Shown: in pieces, positions 28,332 through 38,228 of the stretch | Layout: each line of letters starts with the position of its first letter | Position numbering within the stretch: position 1 is the first letter of the stretch | Origin: Candidatus Eremiobacterota bacterium | GTDB lineage: Bacteria; Vulcanimicrobiota; Vulcanimicrobiia; Vulcanimicrobiales; Vulcanimicrobiaceae | Direction: 5' to 3' | Length of the DNA: 64,000 bases | Assembly (NCBI GenBank): GCA_019235885.1 | Contig: JAFAKB010000020.1 | Coordinates: 48,718-112,717 of the forward strand | Position numbers and translations under genes: made by a program | The notes under the pieces: model-generated | The model's database searches: none | Told to the model about the DNA's origin: nothing | What the model saw: the letters and a program-made list of their open reading frames with translations, nothing else

Positions 28332-30787
28332 TCGCACGCCGGCTCGGCGCGGTGCTCGCATCCTGCGCGCTGCTGGCGACGCTGGTCGTCACGGTTCGCG
28401 CGCCGGCGAGCGCGGCGGCGCTGTGCGGAACGCCGGCGCGCGACGGCAGCCCGACGATCACCGGCGTCGTCAACACGTACTTCACCGGCAGCGCGAACGC
28501 GAGCGCCGGCGGGACGAGCATCACCGTCGGCGCGCACGCGGCCGGCGATGCCAACGTCGCGATCGCGACGGGCGACATGCTGCTCGTCATCCAGATGCAA
28601 GGCGCGACGTTCAACTCGACCAACACCTCGTCGTACGGCGACGGCAGCGGCAGCGGCAGCGGCGCGACGTCGACCACGGCCGGCACGTACGAGTACGTCG
28701 TCGCCAACGGCAACCTCGCGACGACCGGCGGAACCGTCGCGGTCCGAGGGACGAACGGCGGCGGCCTGCTGCACGCGTACACGACCGGGAGCGGCGCGCA
28801 CTTCCAAGTCATCCGCGTTCCGCAGTACGCCGCGCCGACGATCGGCGCCGCGCTGACCGCGCTGGCGTGGAACGGCACCGCGGGCGGCGTGCTGGCGATC
28901 GACACACAGAACCTGCTGTCCGGCAACGGCGCGACGGTGAGCGTCGACGGCCGCGGTTTTCGCGGCGGCGGCGCGCGCCAGCTCGGCGGCGACGCGACCG
29001 CCGGGAACGGCGACTGGGCGAGCTCGAACGCGAAGAACGCGCACGGCCAGAAGGGTGAAGGCACCGCTGGAACGCCGACCTACGTGTACAGCTCGGTGAG
29101 CGCGACCGAGTCGGGCTCCGGAACCGCCGACGGCTATCCCGGCGGCGACATGGGTCGCGGCGCGCCCGGAAACGCCGGCGGCGGCGGTTCGGACGCGGAC
29201 GCCGTGAACAACGACCAGAACACCGGCGGCGGCGGCGGCGGAAACGGCGGAGCCGGCGGCGGCGGCGGCAAGTCCTGGAGCTCGGACGTCGCCGACGGCG
29301 GCAAGGGCGGGACGTTCGCGCCTTCGCAAACGCAGCTGGTGATGGGCGGCGGCGGCGGCGCCGGCGCGCGCAACAACAGCAGCGGGACGATGTCGTCCGG
29401 CGGCAGCGGCGGCGGGATCGTGATGATGCGCGTCGCCGGCGTCGTCGGCGGCCTGACGGTCACGGCGAACGGGATGATGGGCGTCGACCCGGACAACGAC
29501 GGCGGCGGCGGCGGCGGCGCGGGTGGTTCCGTGATCATGACCTCGCCGGCGAACTTCAGCGGCATCACCGTGTCGGCGAACGGCGCGAACGGAACGGACG
29601 CAGACGTGCTGAACGGCGGCGGCGCGGCGCACGGGCCGGGCGGCGGCGGCGGCGGCGGCGTCGAGGTCGACAGCGGCGGAATCTCGACGCACACCGTGAA
29701 CGGCGGAGTGGCCGGCGTGACCGACGGCAGCCCGGACCCGGATGCGCACTACGGTGCGGCGGCGGGCGCGACGGGCGCGCTGCTCGGGTTGAACTACGTC
29801 AACGTTCCCGGCGCCTCGTCGGGCGCCGAGTGCGGATCGTCGACCGGGACGGTCTTCATCGGACCGGTCGGCGCACCGACGGCGACCGGCAGCTACGACG
29901 GCAACGTCGCGACGACGAACAACAACGACTTCGTCGAAAAGTCGTTCACGCCGCCGGGCTTCAACGCGATCAACAGCTCCGCGATCGTCGGCTCGCCGAA
30001 CGGCAACACCTACACCGCCGCCGTGAGCGGGATCGCCGTGCGGCACCAGGTCCACAACTCGGCCGGTTCCACCGGCAACTTTCTCTTCTACGCGCAAGCG
30101 CCCAGCTCGCCGGGAAGCTGGACCGTCGCCGTCTACAACGACAGCGGCGGTGCGCTCGGCACGCAGATCGCCGGAACCGCCAGCGGCAACTCGTACACGA
30201 CCAGCTCGACGGTCTCGATCGCAGCCGGCGGCGACTACTTCGTCTGGACGGTCTATGCGGCGCCGACGGGGCTGCAGGCGTTCAACCGCTTCGACGCGGT
30301 GCTTGCGGTGATCGACAGCGGAAACCTGAGCAACAACAACGAGGTGCACGACGAGCTCTACAGCGGCTTCATCGTGCAGACGAAGTCGTACGTCGTGACC
30401 GCGCACAACTGCGGCTCGCCGCCGCCGGCCGGCGGCTGGTGCCCCGGCGCGACGCTGAAGTACACCGTCGACGTGCGAAACATCGGCGTCGCGGCGAACG
30501 GCACGACGCCCGCTTCGGCGACGCTGACCGCTTCGACGCTCGTCCTCACCGACGACGGCACGAACACGAACTCCTGGGCGAAGGACGGCGGCTACCTGAA
30601 CACGCCCGGCGCGACGTCGACCGGCACCGCGCCGACGACCGTCACGTACTACTACAACGCGACGAACAGCACGACGTTCCCGGCGAACTACAACACGACG
30701 AACAAAGTCTTCAAGCTCGTCGCGACGTGGACGACGCTGACCGCCGGCCAGACCTCACAGCTGAATTTCAGCGCGATCCAGTTCTGA
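28328..30787 (+). CDS. exported glycine-rich surface protein with C-terminal DUF11-like domain
   Basis: An 819-residue protein that starts with TTG inside the barrel gene's stop (TTGA overlap). The signal peptide covers about residues 1-34. An N-terminal beta region is followed by a Gly-rich section (about 200-480) with runs of five to seven Gly. After it come a jelly-roll-like region and a C-terminal domain (LKYTVDVRNIGVAANGTTPA, VLTDDGTNTNSW) that mirrors the end of the 758-residue protein. It may be the outermost, adhesive component. The 3' end overlaps the convergent NRPS gene by 33 bases. Confidence 0.75.
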   Translation: MIARRLGAVLASCALLATLVVTVRAPASAAALCGTPARDGSPTITGVVNTYFTGSANASAGGTSITVGAHAAGDANVAIATGDMLLVIQMQGATFNSTNTSSYGDGSGSGSGATSTTAGTYEYVVANGNLATTGGTVAVRGTNGGGLLHAYTTGSGAHFQVIRVPQYAAPTIGAALTALAWNGTAGGVLAIDTQNLLSGNGATVSVDGRGFRGGGARQLGGDATAGNGDWASSNAKNAHGQKGEGTAGTPTYVYSSVSATESGSGTADGYPGGDMGRGAPGNAGGGGSDADAVNNDQNTGGGGGGNGGAGGGGGKSWSSDVADGGKGGTFAPSQTQLVMGGGGGAGARNNSSGTMSSGGSGGGIVMMRVAGVVGGLTVTANGMMGVDPDNDGGGGGGAGGSVIMTSPANFSGITVSANGANGTDADVLNGGGAAHGPGGGGGGGVEVDSGGISTHTVNGGVAGVTDGSPDPDAHYGAAAGATGALLGLNYVNVPGASSGAECGSSTGTVFIGPVGAPTATGSYDGNVATTNNNDFVEKSFTPPGFNAINSSAIVGSPNGNTYTAAVSGIAVRHQVHNSAGSTGNFLFYAQAPSSPGSWTVAVYNDSGGALGTQIAGTASGNSYTTSSTVSIAAGGDYFVWTVYAAPTGLQAFNRFDAVLAVIDSGNLSNNNEVHDELYSGFIVQTKSYVVTAHNCGSPPPAGGWCPGATLKYTVDVRNIGVAANGTTPASATLTASTLVLTDDGTNTNSWAKDGGYLNTPGATSTGTAPTTVTYYYNATNSTTFPANYNTTNKVFKLVATWTTLTAGQTSQLNFSAIQF
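29221..29662 (+). repeat. GGC-rich low-complexity tracts coding for polyglycine
   Basis: Three short runs of GGC/GGA triplets (around 29227-29272, 29503-29523 and 29638-29661) encode polyglycine in the surface protein. Triplet repeats of this kind can change length without breaking the frame. Confidence 0.7.
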
Positions 30788-33700
30788 GTTGAGGAAGTCG
30801 CTCATCACGGCGGCGAGCTCGTCGGTGTAGGTCTTGAGCGCCGAGATGTGGCTGCCCGGCGTGTACGCGATCCGCGCGGACGCGGCGGCGCGCCGGAGCG
30901 CGAGCCCGGCGAGCGGTCCGGCGCCCGACTCGAACGGCCACAACACGTCGATCGGCCCCGGATAGCGGGCGGGAACGAAACGGTTCACGATGCGAACCAG
31001 CGCGTCGCCGATCTCGCTCCCCCAGTACCGCGGCTCGGGCTCGAAGCGGCGCTGCACCACGTAGAGATTCCAGCGGCGCGTGAGCGCCGTATAGGCTAGG
31101 CGCCGGCGGCGCGGATCGATCAGCTTCGAGGCCCAGCGCCAGCTCCGCTCGAACCCGCGCCACGGCCCTTTCGCGAGATGGACGACGCCCGAGGCGGCGT
31201 CGCGGGCGCCGATCCGCCGGGCGAGCGCGGCCGCGGCCGCGGTGAGCGGCGCGTAGATGTAGACGTCGGTGGGCGGCTGCACCGCGAGGACCGGATCGAC
31301 GCGCTCGCCCGCCGCTCTGAGCCGGCGCGCGATCTCGATCGCGACCGTCGCACCGAGACAGTAGCCGCCGACGGTGTACGGTCCCGCCGGCTGCACCTCA
31401 CGGATCAGCCGTACGTAGTCGTCGGCGATCGCCTCGATGCTGGGCGGGATCGGATCGCCGATCGAGCCGTGCGGGGCGAGCGCGAAGAACGGCCGGTCGG
31501 CACGGAGCGACTTCGCGAGCCGGCGCGTGTAGAGACCGCCGCCGTTGAAGTCGCCGTGGACGAAGAAGATGGGCCGTCCGGCGCGTTGCGCTTCGTGGAC
31601 CGTGATCAAGGAGCGCACCTCGACGATTCCGGTCGCCAGCGCGCTCGCGATCGCGGCGATCGTCGGTCGCGCGAAGAGCGTTTGCAGCGGCAGCCGCACG
31701 CCGAACTCCGCTTCGATGCGGGTGAACATCCGCGCCGACAGCAGCGAGTGTCCGCCGACGGCGAAGAAGTCGTCGTCGATGCCGATGTCGTCGCGCCCGA
31801 GCGCATCTTGCCAGATGGTCAGCAAACGTTGCTCGACCGGCGAGAGCGGATGAGCGGTGATCGCCTTGGCCTTGTGCGGCGGTCGCGCGGCGAGCGCGTC
31901 CAGTGCCGCGCGATCGCGTTTGCCGTTCGGCGTCAGCGGGATCCGCGGAACGCACACGATGCGGTCCGGGATCGCGAAGGCGGGGAGATGCCGCGCGAGG
32001 TGCGCGCGCAGCTCGTCGGCCGGGAAGCGTGGTGCGGCGACCGCATAGGCGACCAGCCGCCGACGGTCGTCCACCAGCACCACGGCGTCTCGGACGCCGG
32101 GGTGCGCGACGAGCAGCGCTTCTACTTCCGCCGGCTCGAGGCGGTAGCCGTTGACCTTCGTCTGGTCGTCGGAACGGCCCAAGAACCGCAGCCCGCCGTC
32201 GGGCGCGAAGCGGCCCAGGTCGCCGGTGAGGTAGAGGCGCTCGCCGTTCGCGGGATCGCGCACGAACCGCCGGGCGTCGAGCTCGGGTCGTGCGCGGTAG
32301 CCGTCGGCGAGCGCGAGGCCGCCGATCGCGATCTGGCCTGCCGCCCCGATCGGCACCGGGCGCAGCGTCCCACCGACCAGCGAGACGCGCACGTTGGGGA
32401 CCGGCGGTCCGAGGGGCAGCGGTACGTCGCGCGCCACCTGCTCGCGCGTCACCTCGGCGAACGTCACGGCGATCGCCGCCTCGGTCGGACCGTACCCGTT
32501 GAACAGCCGCACACCGGGCGCGGCGGTCAGGAACGCCGCGGCGCGTTCGCGGGTCAGCAGCTCGCCGCCGACGATCACCGCGCGCATGCAGCCGGGGAGC
32601 GCCGCGGCGCGGCTCTCCAGCGCGGCCGCGAGCTCGTTGAAGTACGCCGTCGGCAGGTCGAGGACGGAGACGCGCAGACGCGCGCACTCGTCGAGCAGGG
32701 TCGAAACCGTGTTGGCGACGGCGGCGCGGGAGATCACCAGCGTCGCGCCCGAGCACAGCGCGCCGAACATCTCCTCGATGCTGATGTCGAAGCTCGGCGA
32801 GGTCAATTGCAGGACGCGATCGCCGGGGCTCAGCCCGCACGCGGCGCGGACCGCGCCGATGTAGTTCGCGACGGCGCGGTGCGGAACCACGACGCCGTTC
32901 GGCCGGCCGGTCGAGCCGGAGGTGTAGATCACGTACGCCGGGTCCTCCGGGCGCGGCGTGCCGGCCGGTGCTTCCGCGGATTCCCCCGGCGGGAGGTCGT
33001 CGAGCGCGATCGCCGGCACCGGCCAGTCGCGCGCCGCCGCGTCGGCGCGCGCGACGAGGACCGCCTCGGCAGCGCCGTCCTCGAGCATGAACCGCACGCG
33101 CTCCGGCGGATAGGCCGCGTCGATCGGCAAGAACGCGGCGCCCGCGAAGAGCGCGCCGACGGTGCCGACGACCCGCTCCAGCGAACGGCCGCCGTAGACC
33201 GCGACCGTCCGCGGCCGCCGGCAGCCGGCAGTCAGCGCGTGCGCGGTGCGGTACGCCGCGTCGCGCAGCTCGGCGTACGTCATCGTGCGCTCGCCGTCGA
33301 CGACCGCCGCTGCGTCGCTCGCCGCCGCGCACGCATGAAGCACGCCGTCGACGAGCGTCGTGTCGGACGCGCGCGCCGGGCCGCTGCTCCAGCTCGCGAC
33401 GAGCTCGCGTTCGCCGGGCGCCAGCGCGTCGAGCGCGCCGAACGGCGCGTCGGGCTGCGCGACCGCCGCATCGAGCAGCGCCTCGAAGTTCGCCAGCATC
33501 CGCTCCGCGGTGATCCGCTCGAACAGCGTCGTGCGGTACTCGAGCCCCATCCGCAAGCCCTCCGGCAGCTCGTCGCACTCGAGCGTCAGATCGAACTTCG
33601 CGATCCCGACGTCGATCTCGAGGCGCTCGCAGACGCAGCCCGGCAGCTCCATCCGCTCGACGCGCGGGTTGCGCAGCAGCAGCAGCGCGGCGGCGAGCGT

Positions 33701-34870
33701 CGTCTGATCGGGCCGGCGCGGCGGGGCCAGGCGCTGCACGACGCGCGAGAACGGCGCGTCCTGATGCGCGTACGCCGCGAGCAGCGTCTCGCGCGTCGCG
33801 CGCAGGTGCTCGCGAAATGACAGCGCGTCATCGCACCGCTGGCGCGCGATGAGCGTGTTGATGAAGCACCCGACCATCGGGCGGAGCCGGTCCGAACGGT
33901 TGCGGACGGGGAAGGCGATCGGGACGTCGCCGGCGCGGCCGTAGCGGTGGATCAGCAGCGCAAACGCGCTCATGAGCGCCATGAAGAGCGATCCGTTTTC
34001 CGCGTGCGCGAGGGCGCGCAGCCGCGCGACCTTCTCCGGCGCGTAGAAGCGGTAGGTGCGCGTGCCGGCGTCGGAGAGGATCGCCGGGCGCGGGAAATCG
34101 CCGGGGACGTCGGCCGGCGCGACGCCGCGCAGGCGCTCCGCCCAGTACGCGACGTTCTCGTCGAACGCGCCCGCGCGCTCCAGACGGCGCTGCCAGCGCG
34201 CGTGCTCGCCGAGCGTCGTCGGGAGCGCCGGAAGCTGCGGCAGCTCGCCCGTGACGAACCAGCGGTAGAACTCGGAGAGGTCGCGCGCCAGGACCCCCTC
34301 GGTCGTCCCGTCCTTGATGATGTGGAAGATCACCATGACGAACAGGTGCAGTTCGTCGCCGAGCCGGACGAGGTGCGCGTGCGCCGGCGGCGCCGCCTGC
34401 AGGTCGAAGCTCTCGCGCACCGCGCGGCGCACGTAGTCTTCGGCGTAGCCGCGCGGGTCGGCGGCTGCGTCGGCGCGCGCGTCGGCGTAGCTGAACGGGA
34501 GCGCCGGCGCCGCCAGGTAGCGCATCACCGGGCCGCCGCGCTCGAGTGGATAGACGATGCGGAAGGCGTCGTGCCGCTTCGCGAGCGCCGCGACCGCGCG
34601 CTCCATCGCGCCGGCATCGACCGGCCCGCGGATCAGGACCGCGTCGTACTCTTGATAGGTCGGATCGTCTCGCTGCAGCGCGGCCTGATACCACGACTCT
34701 TCCTGCGAGAACGAAAGCGGCGCGCTCGCGCCGGCCGGCTCCTCGACGACCCCCGGCAGGTCGTCGGGCCGCAGCCAGCGCTCCATCCGCTCCTCGAACG
34801 ACGGTGCGCGAAACACTCTCTCTTGTTCGGCGCCGGCAGGCGACCGGTTTATCGGCAAGGGAAGGATCAT
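30755..34870 (-). CDS. single-module non-ribosomal peptide synthetase (C-A-T-TE)
   Basis: Numbering from a possible upstream start at 34960. The condensation domain (about 80-515) has FHIIKDG at 212-218, so the first His of HHxxxDG is Phe but the catalytic second His is kept. The adenylation domain (535-1020) has [39 protein letters not shown] and K1014 in PNGKRD. A carrier Ser sits at 1072 (VGGHSLLS). The thioesterase (1125-1390) has GGYCLGA, with Cys 1201 where Ser is usual. No epimerase or methylase is present. A loading domain is absent, so the donor must come from elsewhere. I chose ATG 34870; 34960 or 34786 are possible. The substrate is not predictable with confidence. Confidence 0.85.
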   Translation of the reverse strand: MILPLPINRSPAGAEQERVFRAPSFEERMERWLRPDDLPGVVEEPAGASAPLSFSQEESWYQAALQRDDPTYQEYDAVLIRGPVDAGAMERAVAALAKRHDAFRIVYPLERGGPVMRYLAAPALPFSYADARADAAADPRGYAEDYVRRAVRESFDLQAAPPAHAHLVRLGDELHLFVMVIFHIIKDGTTEGVLARDLSEFYRWFVTGELPQLPALPTTLGEHARWQRRLERAGAFDENVAYWAERLRGVAPADVPGDFPRPAILSDAGTRTYRFYAPEKVARLRALAHAENGSLFMALMSAFALLIHRYGRAGDVPIAFPVRNRSDRLRPMVGCFINTLIARQRCDDALSFREHLRATRETLLAAYAHQDAPFSRVVQRLAPPRRPDQTTLAAALLLLRNPRVERMELPGCVCERLEIDVGIAKFDLTLECDELPEGLRMGLEYRTTLFERITAERMLANFEALLDAAVAQPDAPFGALDALAPGERELVASWSSGPARASDTTLVDGVLHACAAASDAAAVVDGERTMTYAELRDAAYRTAHALTAGCRRPRTVAVYGGRSLERVVGTVGALFAGAAFLPIDAAYPPERVRFMLEDGAAEAVLVARADAAARDWPVPAIALDDLPPGESAEAPAGTPRPEDPAYVIYTSGSTGRPNGVVVPHRAVANYIGAVRAACGLSPGDRVLQLTSPSFDISIEEMFGALCSGATLVISRAAVANTVSTLLDECARLRVSVLDLPTAYFNELAAALESRAAALPGCMRAVIVGGELLTRERAAAFLTAAPGVRLFNGYGPTEAAIAVTFAEVTREQVARDVPLPLGPPVPNVRVSLVGGTLRPVPIGAAGQIAIGGLALADGYRARPELDARRFVRDPANGERLYLTGDLGRFAPDGGLRFLGRSDDQTKVNGYRLEPAEVEALLVAHPGVRDAVVLVDDRRRLVAYAVAAPRFPADELRAHLARHLPAFAIPDRIVCVPRIPLTPNGKRDRAALDALAARPPHKAKAITAHPLSPVEQRLLTIWQDALGRDDIGIDDDFFAVGGHSLLSARMFTRIEAEFGVRLPLQTLFARPTIAAIASALATGIVEVRSLITVHEAQRAGRPIFFVHGDFNGGGLYTRRLAKSLRADRPFFALAPHGSIGDPIPPSIEAIADDYVRLIREVQPAGPYTVGGYCLGATVAIEIARRLRAAGERVDPVLAVQPPTDVYIYAPLTAAAAALARRIGARDAASGVVHLAKGPWRGFERSWRWASKLIDPRRRRLAYTALTRRWNLYVVQRRFEPEPRYWGSEIGDALVRIVNRFVPARYPGPIDVLWPFESGAGPLAGLALRRAAASARIAYTPGSHISALKTYTDELAAVMSDFLNSELDRAEIQL

Positions 34871-34966
34871 TCGCCGCGGCGGTTTACTTTTACGCTCCGC
34901 ATACGTAACCGTTTCGCGTCCGGAGGCCACGGTGTTTGCCGATCCAAGAGGGACCGCCACCCTGCC
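34871..34966. promoter_or_regulatory. divergent control region, NRPS / aromatic operon
   Basis: This 96-base region between the NRPS start and the SDR start is less GC-rich than its surroundings, as expected for promoters. An imperfect inverted repeat GGTTTAC (34881-34887) and GTAACC (34905-34910) could bind a regulator. AAGAGGGA at 34946-34953 is the ribosome binding site of the SDR gene. If the NRPS actually starts at 34960 this region is coding. Confidence 0.35.
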
Positions 34967-35725
34967 ATGAGCTCGAAGAGGAAGGTCGCGCTGGTTACCG
35001 GCGCGGGAAGCGGGATCGGTCGAGCAGTCGCCTCAGCCTTGGGACGCGCGGGATTCGCGGTGGTTCTGGCGGGACGGCGGGCGGATCAGCTCGAGAACGT
35101 CGCCCGCGCGATCCGAGGCGGCAACGCAGAAGCGCTGGCCGTCCCGACGGACGTCAGAGACCCCGACGCCGTTGCAGCGCTCTTCGCCGCCACGAAATCG
35201 GCGTTCGGCCGGCTCGATCTGCTGTTCAACAACGCCGGGATCAACGCGCCGCCGACGCCGATCGAAGAGCTCGCGGTGGAAGCCTGGAAGGCGATCGTCG
35301 ATACCAATCTCAGCGGCATGTTCTATTGCACGCAAGCGGCTGTCCGGCTGATGAAGGCGCAAGATCCGCAGGGCGGACGCATCGTCAACAACGGGTCGCT
35401 GGCCGCGTATGCGCCGCGCCCGAACACGATCGCGTACACCGCGACGAAACACGCCGTCAGCGGTCTGACGCGCTCGACGTCGCTCGACGGCCGAAAGTAC
35501 AACATCGCCTGCGGCCAGATCGACATCGGCAATGCGGCGACCGAGATGACGGCAGCGTATGCAAGCGGAGCGCCGCAGGCCGCCGGGACGGTGGTGGTCG
35601 AGCCGCGGCTCGACCTCGACCACATCGCGGAGGGAGTGCTCTATATGGCGAACCTGCCGCTCGACGCGAACGTGCTGTTCATGACGGTGATGGCGACGAA
35701 GATGCCGTTCGTCGGAAGGGGTTAG
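34967..35725 (+). CDS. short-chain dehydrogenase/reductase
   Basis: A 252-residue classical SDR with the NAD(P) loop TGAGSGIG (11-18), NNAG (88-91) and the catalytic set S144, Y157, K161 (YTATK). As first gene of the aromatic operon it is well placed to oxidise a cis-dihydrodiol made by the Rieske dioxygenase; that substrate is inferred only from context. The start at ATG 34967 removes a long upstream reading that is antisense to the NRPS. It is seven bases from the next gene. Confidence 0.9.
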   Translation: MSSKRKVALVTGAGSGIGRAVASALGRAGFAVVLAGRRADQLENVARAIRGGNAEALAVPTDVRDPDAVAALFAATKSAFGRLDLLFNNAGINAPPTPIEELAVEAWKAIVDTNLSGMFYCTQAAVRLMKAQDPQGGRIVNNGSLAAYAPRPNTIAYTATKHAVSGLTRSTSLDGRKYNIACGQIDIGNAATEMTAAYASGAPQAAGTVVVEPRLDLDHIAEGVLYMANLPLDANVLFMTVMATKMPFVGRG

Positions 35726-35732
35726 CCACCGG

Positions 35733-36599
35733 ATGCGACTCGTAGCGTTCGAGGAGAACGGAGCTGCCCGGCTCGGCGTTTGCGAGGGCGCAACCGTCGT
35801 CGACCTCGCGACGCTCGGCGCGGACCTGCCGGCGGATCTTCTCGCGTTCATCGCCGGCGGCAAGCCGGCCGACGACGCTGTGGCAGGAGCAGTGCGAACG
35901 GCGGGCGCCGCCGCTCGCCGATCGCTCGGCGATCTGCGACTGCTGCCTCCGATCCCGCACCCGGGGAAGATCATCTGTCTGGGCCTCAACTACGTCGATC
36001 ATGCCGCCGAAGGCGGGCACACGAAGCCGGAATATCCGAGTTTCTTTCTGCGCAGCGCCACCTCGCTCGTGGCGGCCGGTGAACCGATCCTCCGGCCGCG
36101 CTGCTCGGCGAAGCTCGATTACGAAGCGGAGCTGGTCGCCATCGTCGGCAAGACGGCGCGCCATGTCTCGAAGGCAAACGCGCTTGAGTACATCGCCGGA
36201 TACTCGTGCTTCAACGACGGCAGCATCCGTGACTACCAGCATTTCACCGCGCAGTGGACGATCGGCAAGAACTTCGATCGCACCGGTGCGTTCGGTCCGT
36301 GGTTCGTCACCGCCGACGAGCTGCCGCCGGGCGCCGTCGGGTTGGCGATCCAGTCCCGCCTGAACGGTGAGGTGATGCAAAGCGCGAACACGCGCGACAT
36401 GATTTTCGCGGTCGACGAGACCGTCGAGCTCTTGACCGAATGCCTGACGCTGGAACCAGGGGACGTGATCTCGATGGGGACGCCGGGCGGCGTCGGACAA
36501 GCCCGCAAGCCGCCCGTCTTCATGAAGGACGGCGACGTCGTCGAAGTCGAGATCGAACGCGTCGGCGTGTTGCGCAACCCGGTCCAGGACGAGCGCTGA
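35733..36599 (+). CDS. fumarylacetoacetate hydrolase (FAH) family enzyme
   Basis: A 288-residue enzyme of the FAH fold. ICLGLNYVDHA and the metal-binding residues E131, E133 (LDYEAELVAIVG) and D162 (SCFNDGSIRD) are present, as is PGDVISMGTPGGVG near the C-terminus. Relatives hydrolyse acylpyruvates or decarboxylate/isomerise meta-cleavage products. Sitting directly upstream of an extradiol dioxygenase (one-base overlap), it probably handles the ring-cleavage product or its downstream acid. Confidence 0.9.
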   Translation: MRLVAFEENGAARLGVCEGATVVDLATLGADLPADLLAFIAGGKPADDAVAGAVRTAGAAARRSLGDLRLLPPIPHPGKIICLGLNYVDHAAEGGHTKPEYPSFFLRSATSLVAAGEPILRPRCSAKLDYEAELVAIVGKTARHVSKANALEYIAGYSCFNDGSIRDYQHFTAQWTIGKNFDRTGAFGPWFVTADELPPGAVGLAIQSRLNGEVMQSANTRDMIFAVDETVELLTECLTLEPGDVISMGTPGGVGQARKPPVFMKDGDVVEVEIERVGVLRNPVQDER

Positions 36600-37513
36600 T
36601 GGCGGTCAACGGGCTCTCGAGCTACGCCTTGACGGTCCCGGACGCGGAGGAGGGACGGCGCTTCTACACGACCTTCGGAATGGTAGCGCACGAGTCCGGC
36701 GAGGCGATCGGGTTTCGCTGTCCGGGGCTCGACCACGACCAGGTCCAGCTCGTCGAGGGAAAGCGCAAGCGGCTGAACCACCTCACCTTCGCAAGCGACG
36801 AGGCGGGATTGAACGACGTGCGGCGCCGCATGGCGGCGCACGTGGTCACGGAAGCGGCGGAATCGCACCCCGAGTTCGGTGGCGGTCTATGGCTGCGTGA
36901 TCCGGACGGCAACGCCGTCAACGTACGGATCGTTCACGAGCAGCCGGCGCGAACCGCGCCGGCGATCGTGCTCAATACGCCCGGTCGTTACCAGCGAATC
37001 GGAGCGCTCGGCTGTCCGGTGAAGGCCTCCGTCGAGCCGTACCGCCTCGGTCACGTGATGCTTCATACGCCGCGGCTCGAGGAGATGATCAGGTTCTACT
37101 CGGACGTGCTCGGTCTGCGTCTTTCCGATCGATGCGGTTCCATCAACGCGTTCATGCACTCGCCTCTCGGCGGAGACCATCATATCGTCGGCTTTGCGAA
37201 TGACGAGCGGCCGGGCTTTCATCACGCCAGCTTCGAGGTCGCTTCGATCGACGCGATCGGAATGGGGGCGCAAGCGGTGCTCGAGGCGGGCTACCGCGAC
37301 GGCTGGGGCTTGGGCCGCCACGTCATAGGGTCCAATTTCTTTCACTACCTGCGCGATCCGTGGAACAGTTTAGCCGAATACTTTTGCGACATGGATCAAA
37401 TCCCGGCCGACGGCTCCTGGCGTGCGCGGGACTACCCGCCCGAAGACGCTCACTATCGCTGGGGGCCGAGACCGCCGAGCGATTTCGGCGCGAACTTCGA
37501 GCAGCCGGACTAG
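36599..37513 (+). CDS. extradiol ring-cleavage dioxygenase, VOC superfamily
   Basis: A 304-residue type I extradiol dioxygenase with two glyoxalase-like halves. The Fe(II) ligands are in the C-terminal half: H152 (LGHVML), H208 or H209 (FHHASF) and E260 (LAEYF), as in catechol 2,3-dioxygenases and homoprotocatechuate 2,3-dioxygenase. The N-terminal half lacks the metal site, as is normal. It would cleave a catechol next to the diol (meta cleavage). The ATG lies in the stop of the FAH gene (TGATG). The exact catechol is unknown. Confidence 0.9.
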   Translation: MAVNGLSSYALTVPDAEEGRRFYTTFGMVAHESGEAIGFRCPGLDHDQVQLVEGKRKRLNHLTFASDEAGLNDVRRRMAAHVVTEAAESHPEFGGGLWLRDPDGNAVNVRIVHEQPARTAPAIVLNTPGRYQRIGALGCPVKASVEPYRLGHVMLHTPRLEEMIRFYSDVLGLRLSDRCGSINAFMHSPLGGDHHIVGFANDERPGFHHASFEVASIDAIGMGAQAVLEAGYRDGWGLGRHVIGSNFFHYLRDPWNSLAEYFCDMDQIPADGSWRARDYPPEDAHYRWGPRPPSDFGANFEQPD

Positions 37514-37556
37514 GCTCGGGCGGATGCCCGGCGTCGGGAGGACTGCCCTCTGATTC

Positions 37557-37572
37557 TAACAAACGTTCGATA
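37557..37572. promoter_or_regulatory. candidate TetR operator
   Basis: The 16-base near-palindrome TAACAAACG/CGTTCGATA is centred between 37564 and 37565, with 7 of 9 half-site bases matching. It lies immediately before the TetR-type gene's GTG, so autoregulation of the regulator and the downstream transporter genes is plausible. No second copy was found by eye. Confidence 0.4.
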
Positions 37573-37574
37573 GA

Positions 37575-38228
37575 GTGCTAAAGCGCCGGACGCACGACCT
37601 GGACGACGCCACCGAGCGCATTCGGAAGGCGGCAATCGCGCTTTTCAAGACGCGCGGATATCACGGGACGCCGGTACGAGCGTTGGCCGAGGTCGCCAAG
37701 ATCGAAGCGGGTAGTCTCTACTACCATTTCCCTTCGAAGCAGCAGATTCTCTTCGACAACTTCGTCCGTACGATGGACACGCTGCTGGAAGGTCTCGATC
37801 GCGCGTCCGAGACCGAATCGACTCCGCAAGGGCGCTTGCGTGCCGCAGTTCGAGCTCACGTCCTCTTTCACACGCGGCGCCAAGCCGAAGCGTTCATCAG
37901 CCACACCGAAATCCGCGCTCTCACGGAACCGAACCGGAGGAAGATTCTCCTCAAGCGCGACCGCTACGAGGAACGGTTTCGCGTACTGCTTCAGGCGGGC
38001 GTCGACGCCGGGATTTTTCGCATCCCGGACGTCCGGCTCACGAATATCGCGATTCTGACGATGTGTAGTGGAGTAGCGGATTGGTTTTTCCAAAGCGGAC
38101 GGCTGGACGCGGAGTTGGTAGCCGAGCGCTACGTGGAAATGGTCGAACGGCTCGTGGGATACTCGAGTTCGGGCACGAGCGGCGATCGGAAGCGCGCGCC
38201 GTCGCGGCGACCGAAGGCGCGGCGATAG
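37575..38228 (+). CDS. TetR-family transcriptional regulator
   Basis: A 217-residue regulator. The N-terminal helix-turn-helix (about 14-58) reads AAIALFKTRGYHGTPVRALAEVAKIEAGSLYYHFPSKQQILF in two halves typical of TetR proteins. The C-terminal ligand domain has a strongly charged segment (HTEIRALTEPNRRKILLKRD) resembling regulators of fatty-acid, steroid or aromatic degradation. It starts with GTG just after the candidate operator, and its stop abuts the next ATG. It is the only regulator in the 17.5-kb aromatic operon. Confidence 0.9.
   Translation: MLKRRTHDLDDATERIRKAAIALFKTRGYHGTPVRALAEVAKIEAGSLYYHFPSKQQILFDNFVRTMDTLLEGLDRASETESTPQGRLRAAVRAHVLFHTRRQAEAFISHTEIRALTEPNRRKILLKRDRYEERFRVLLQAGVDAGIFRIPDVRLTNIAILTMCSGVADWFFQSGRLDAELVAERYVEMVERLVGYSSSGTSGDRKRAPSRRPKARR

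Noticed and set aside
29221..29662. CRISPR-like or tandem satellite repeat
   Set aside because: The repeats are short GGC runs coding for Gly, not spaced direct repeats.
31178..33820. 880-codon plus-strand frame opposite the NRPS
   Set aside because: Shadow of a gene with every NRPS core motif on the minus strand.
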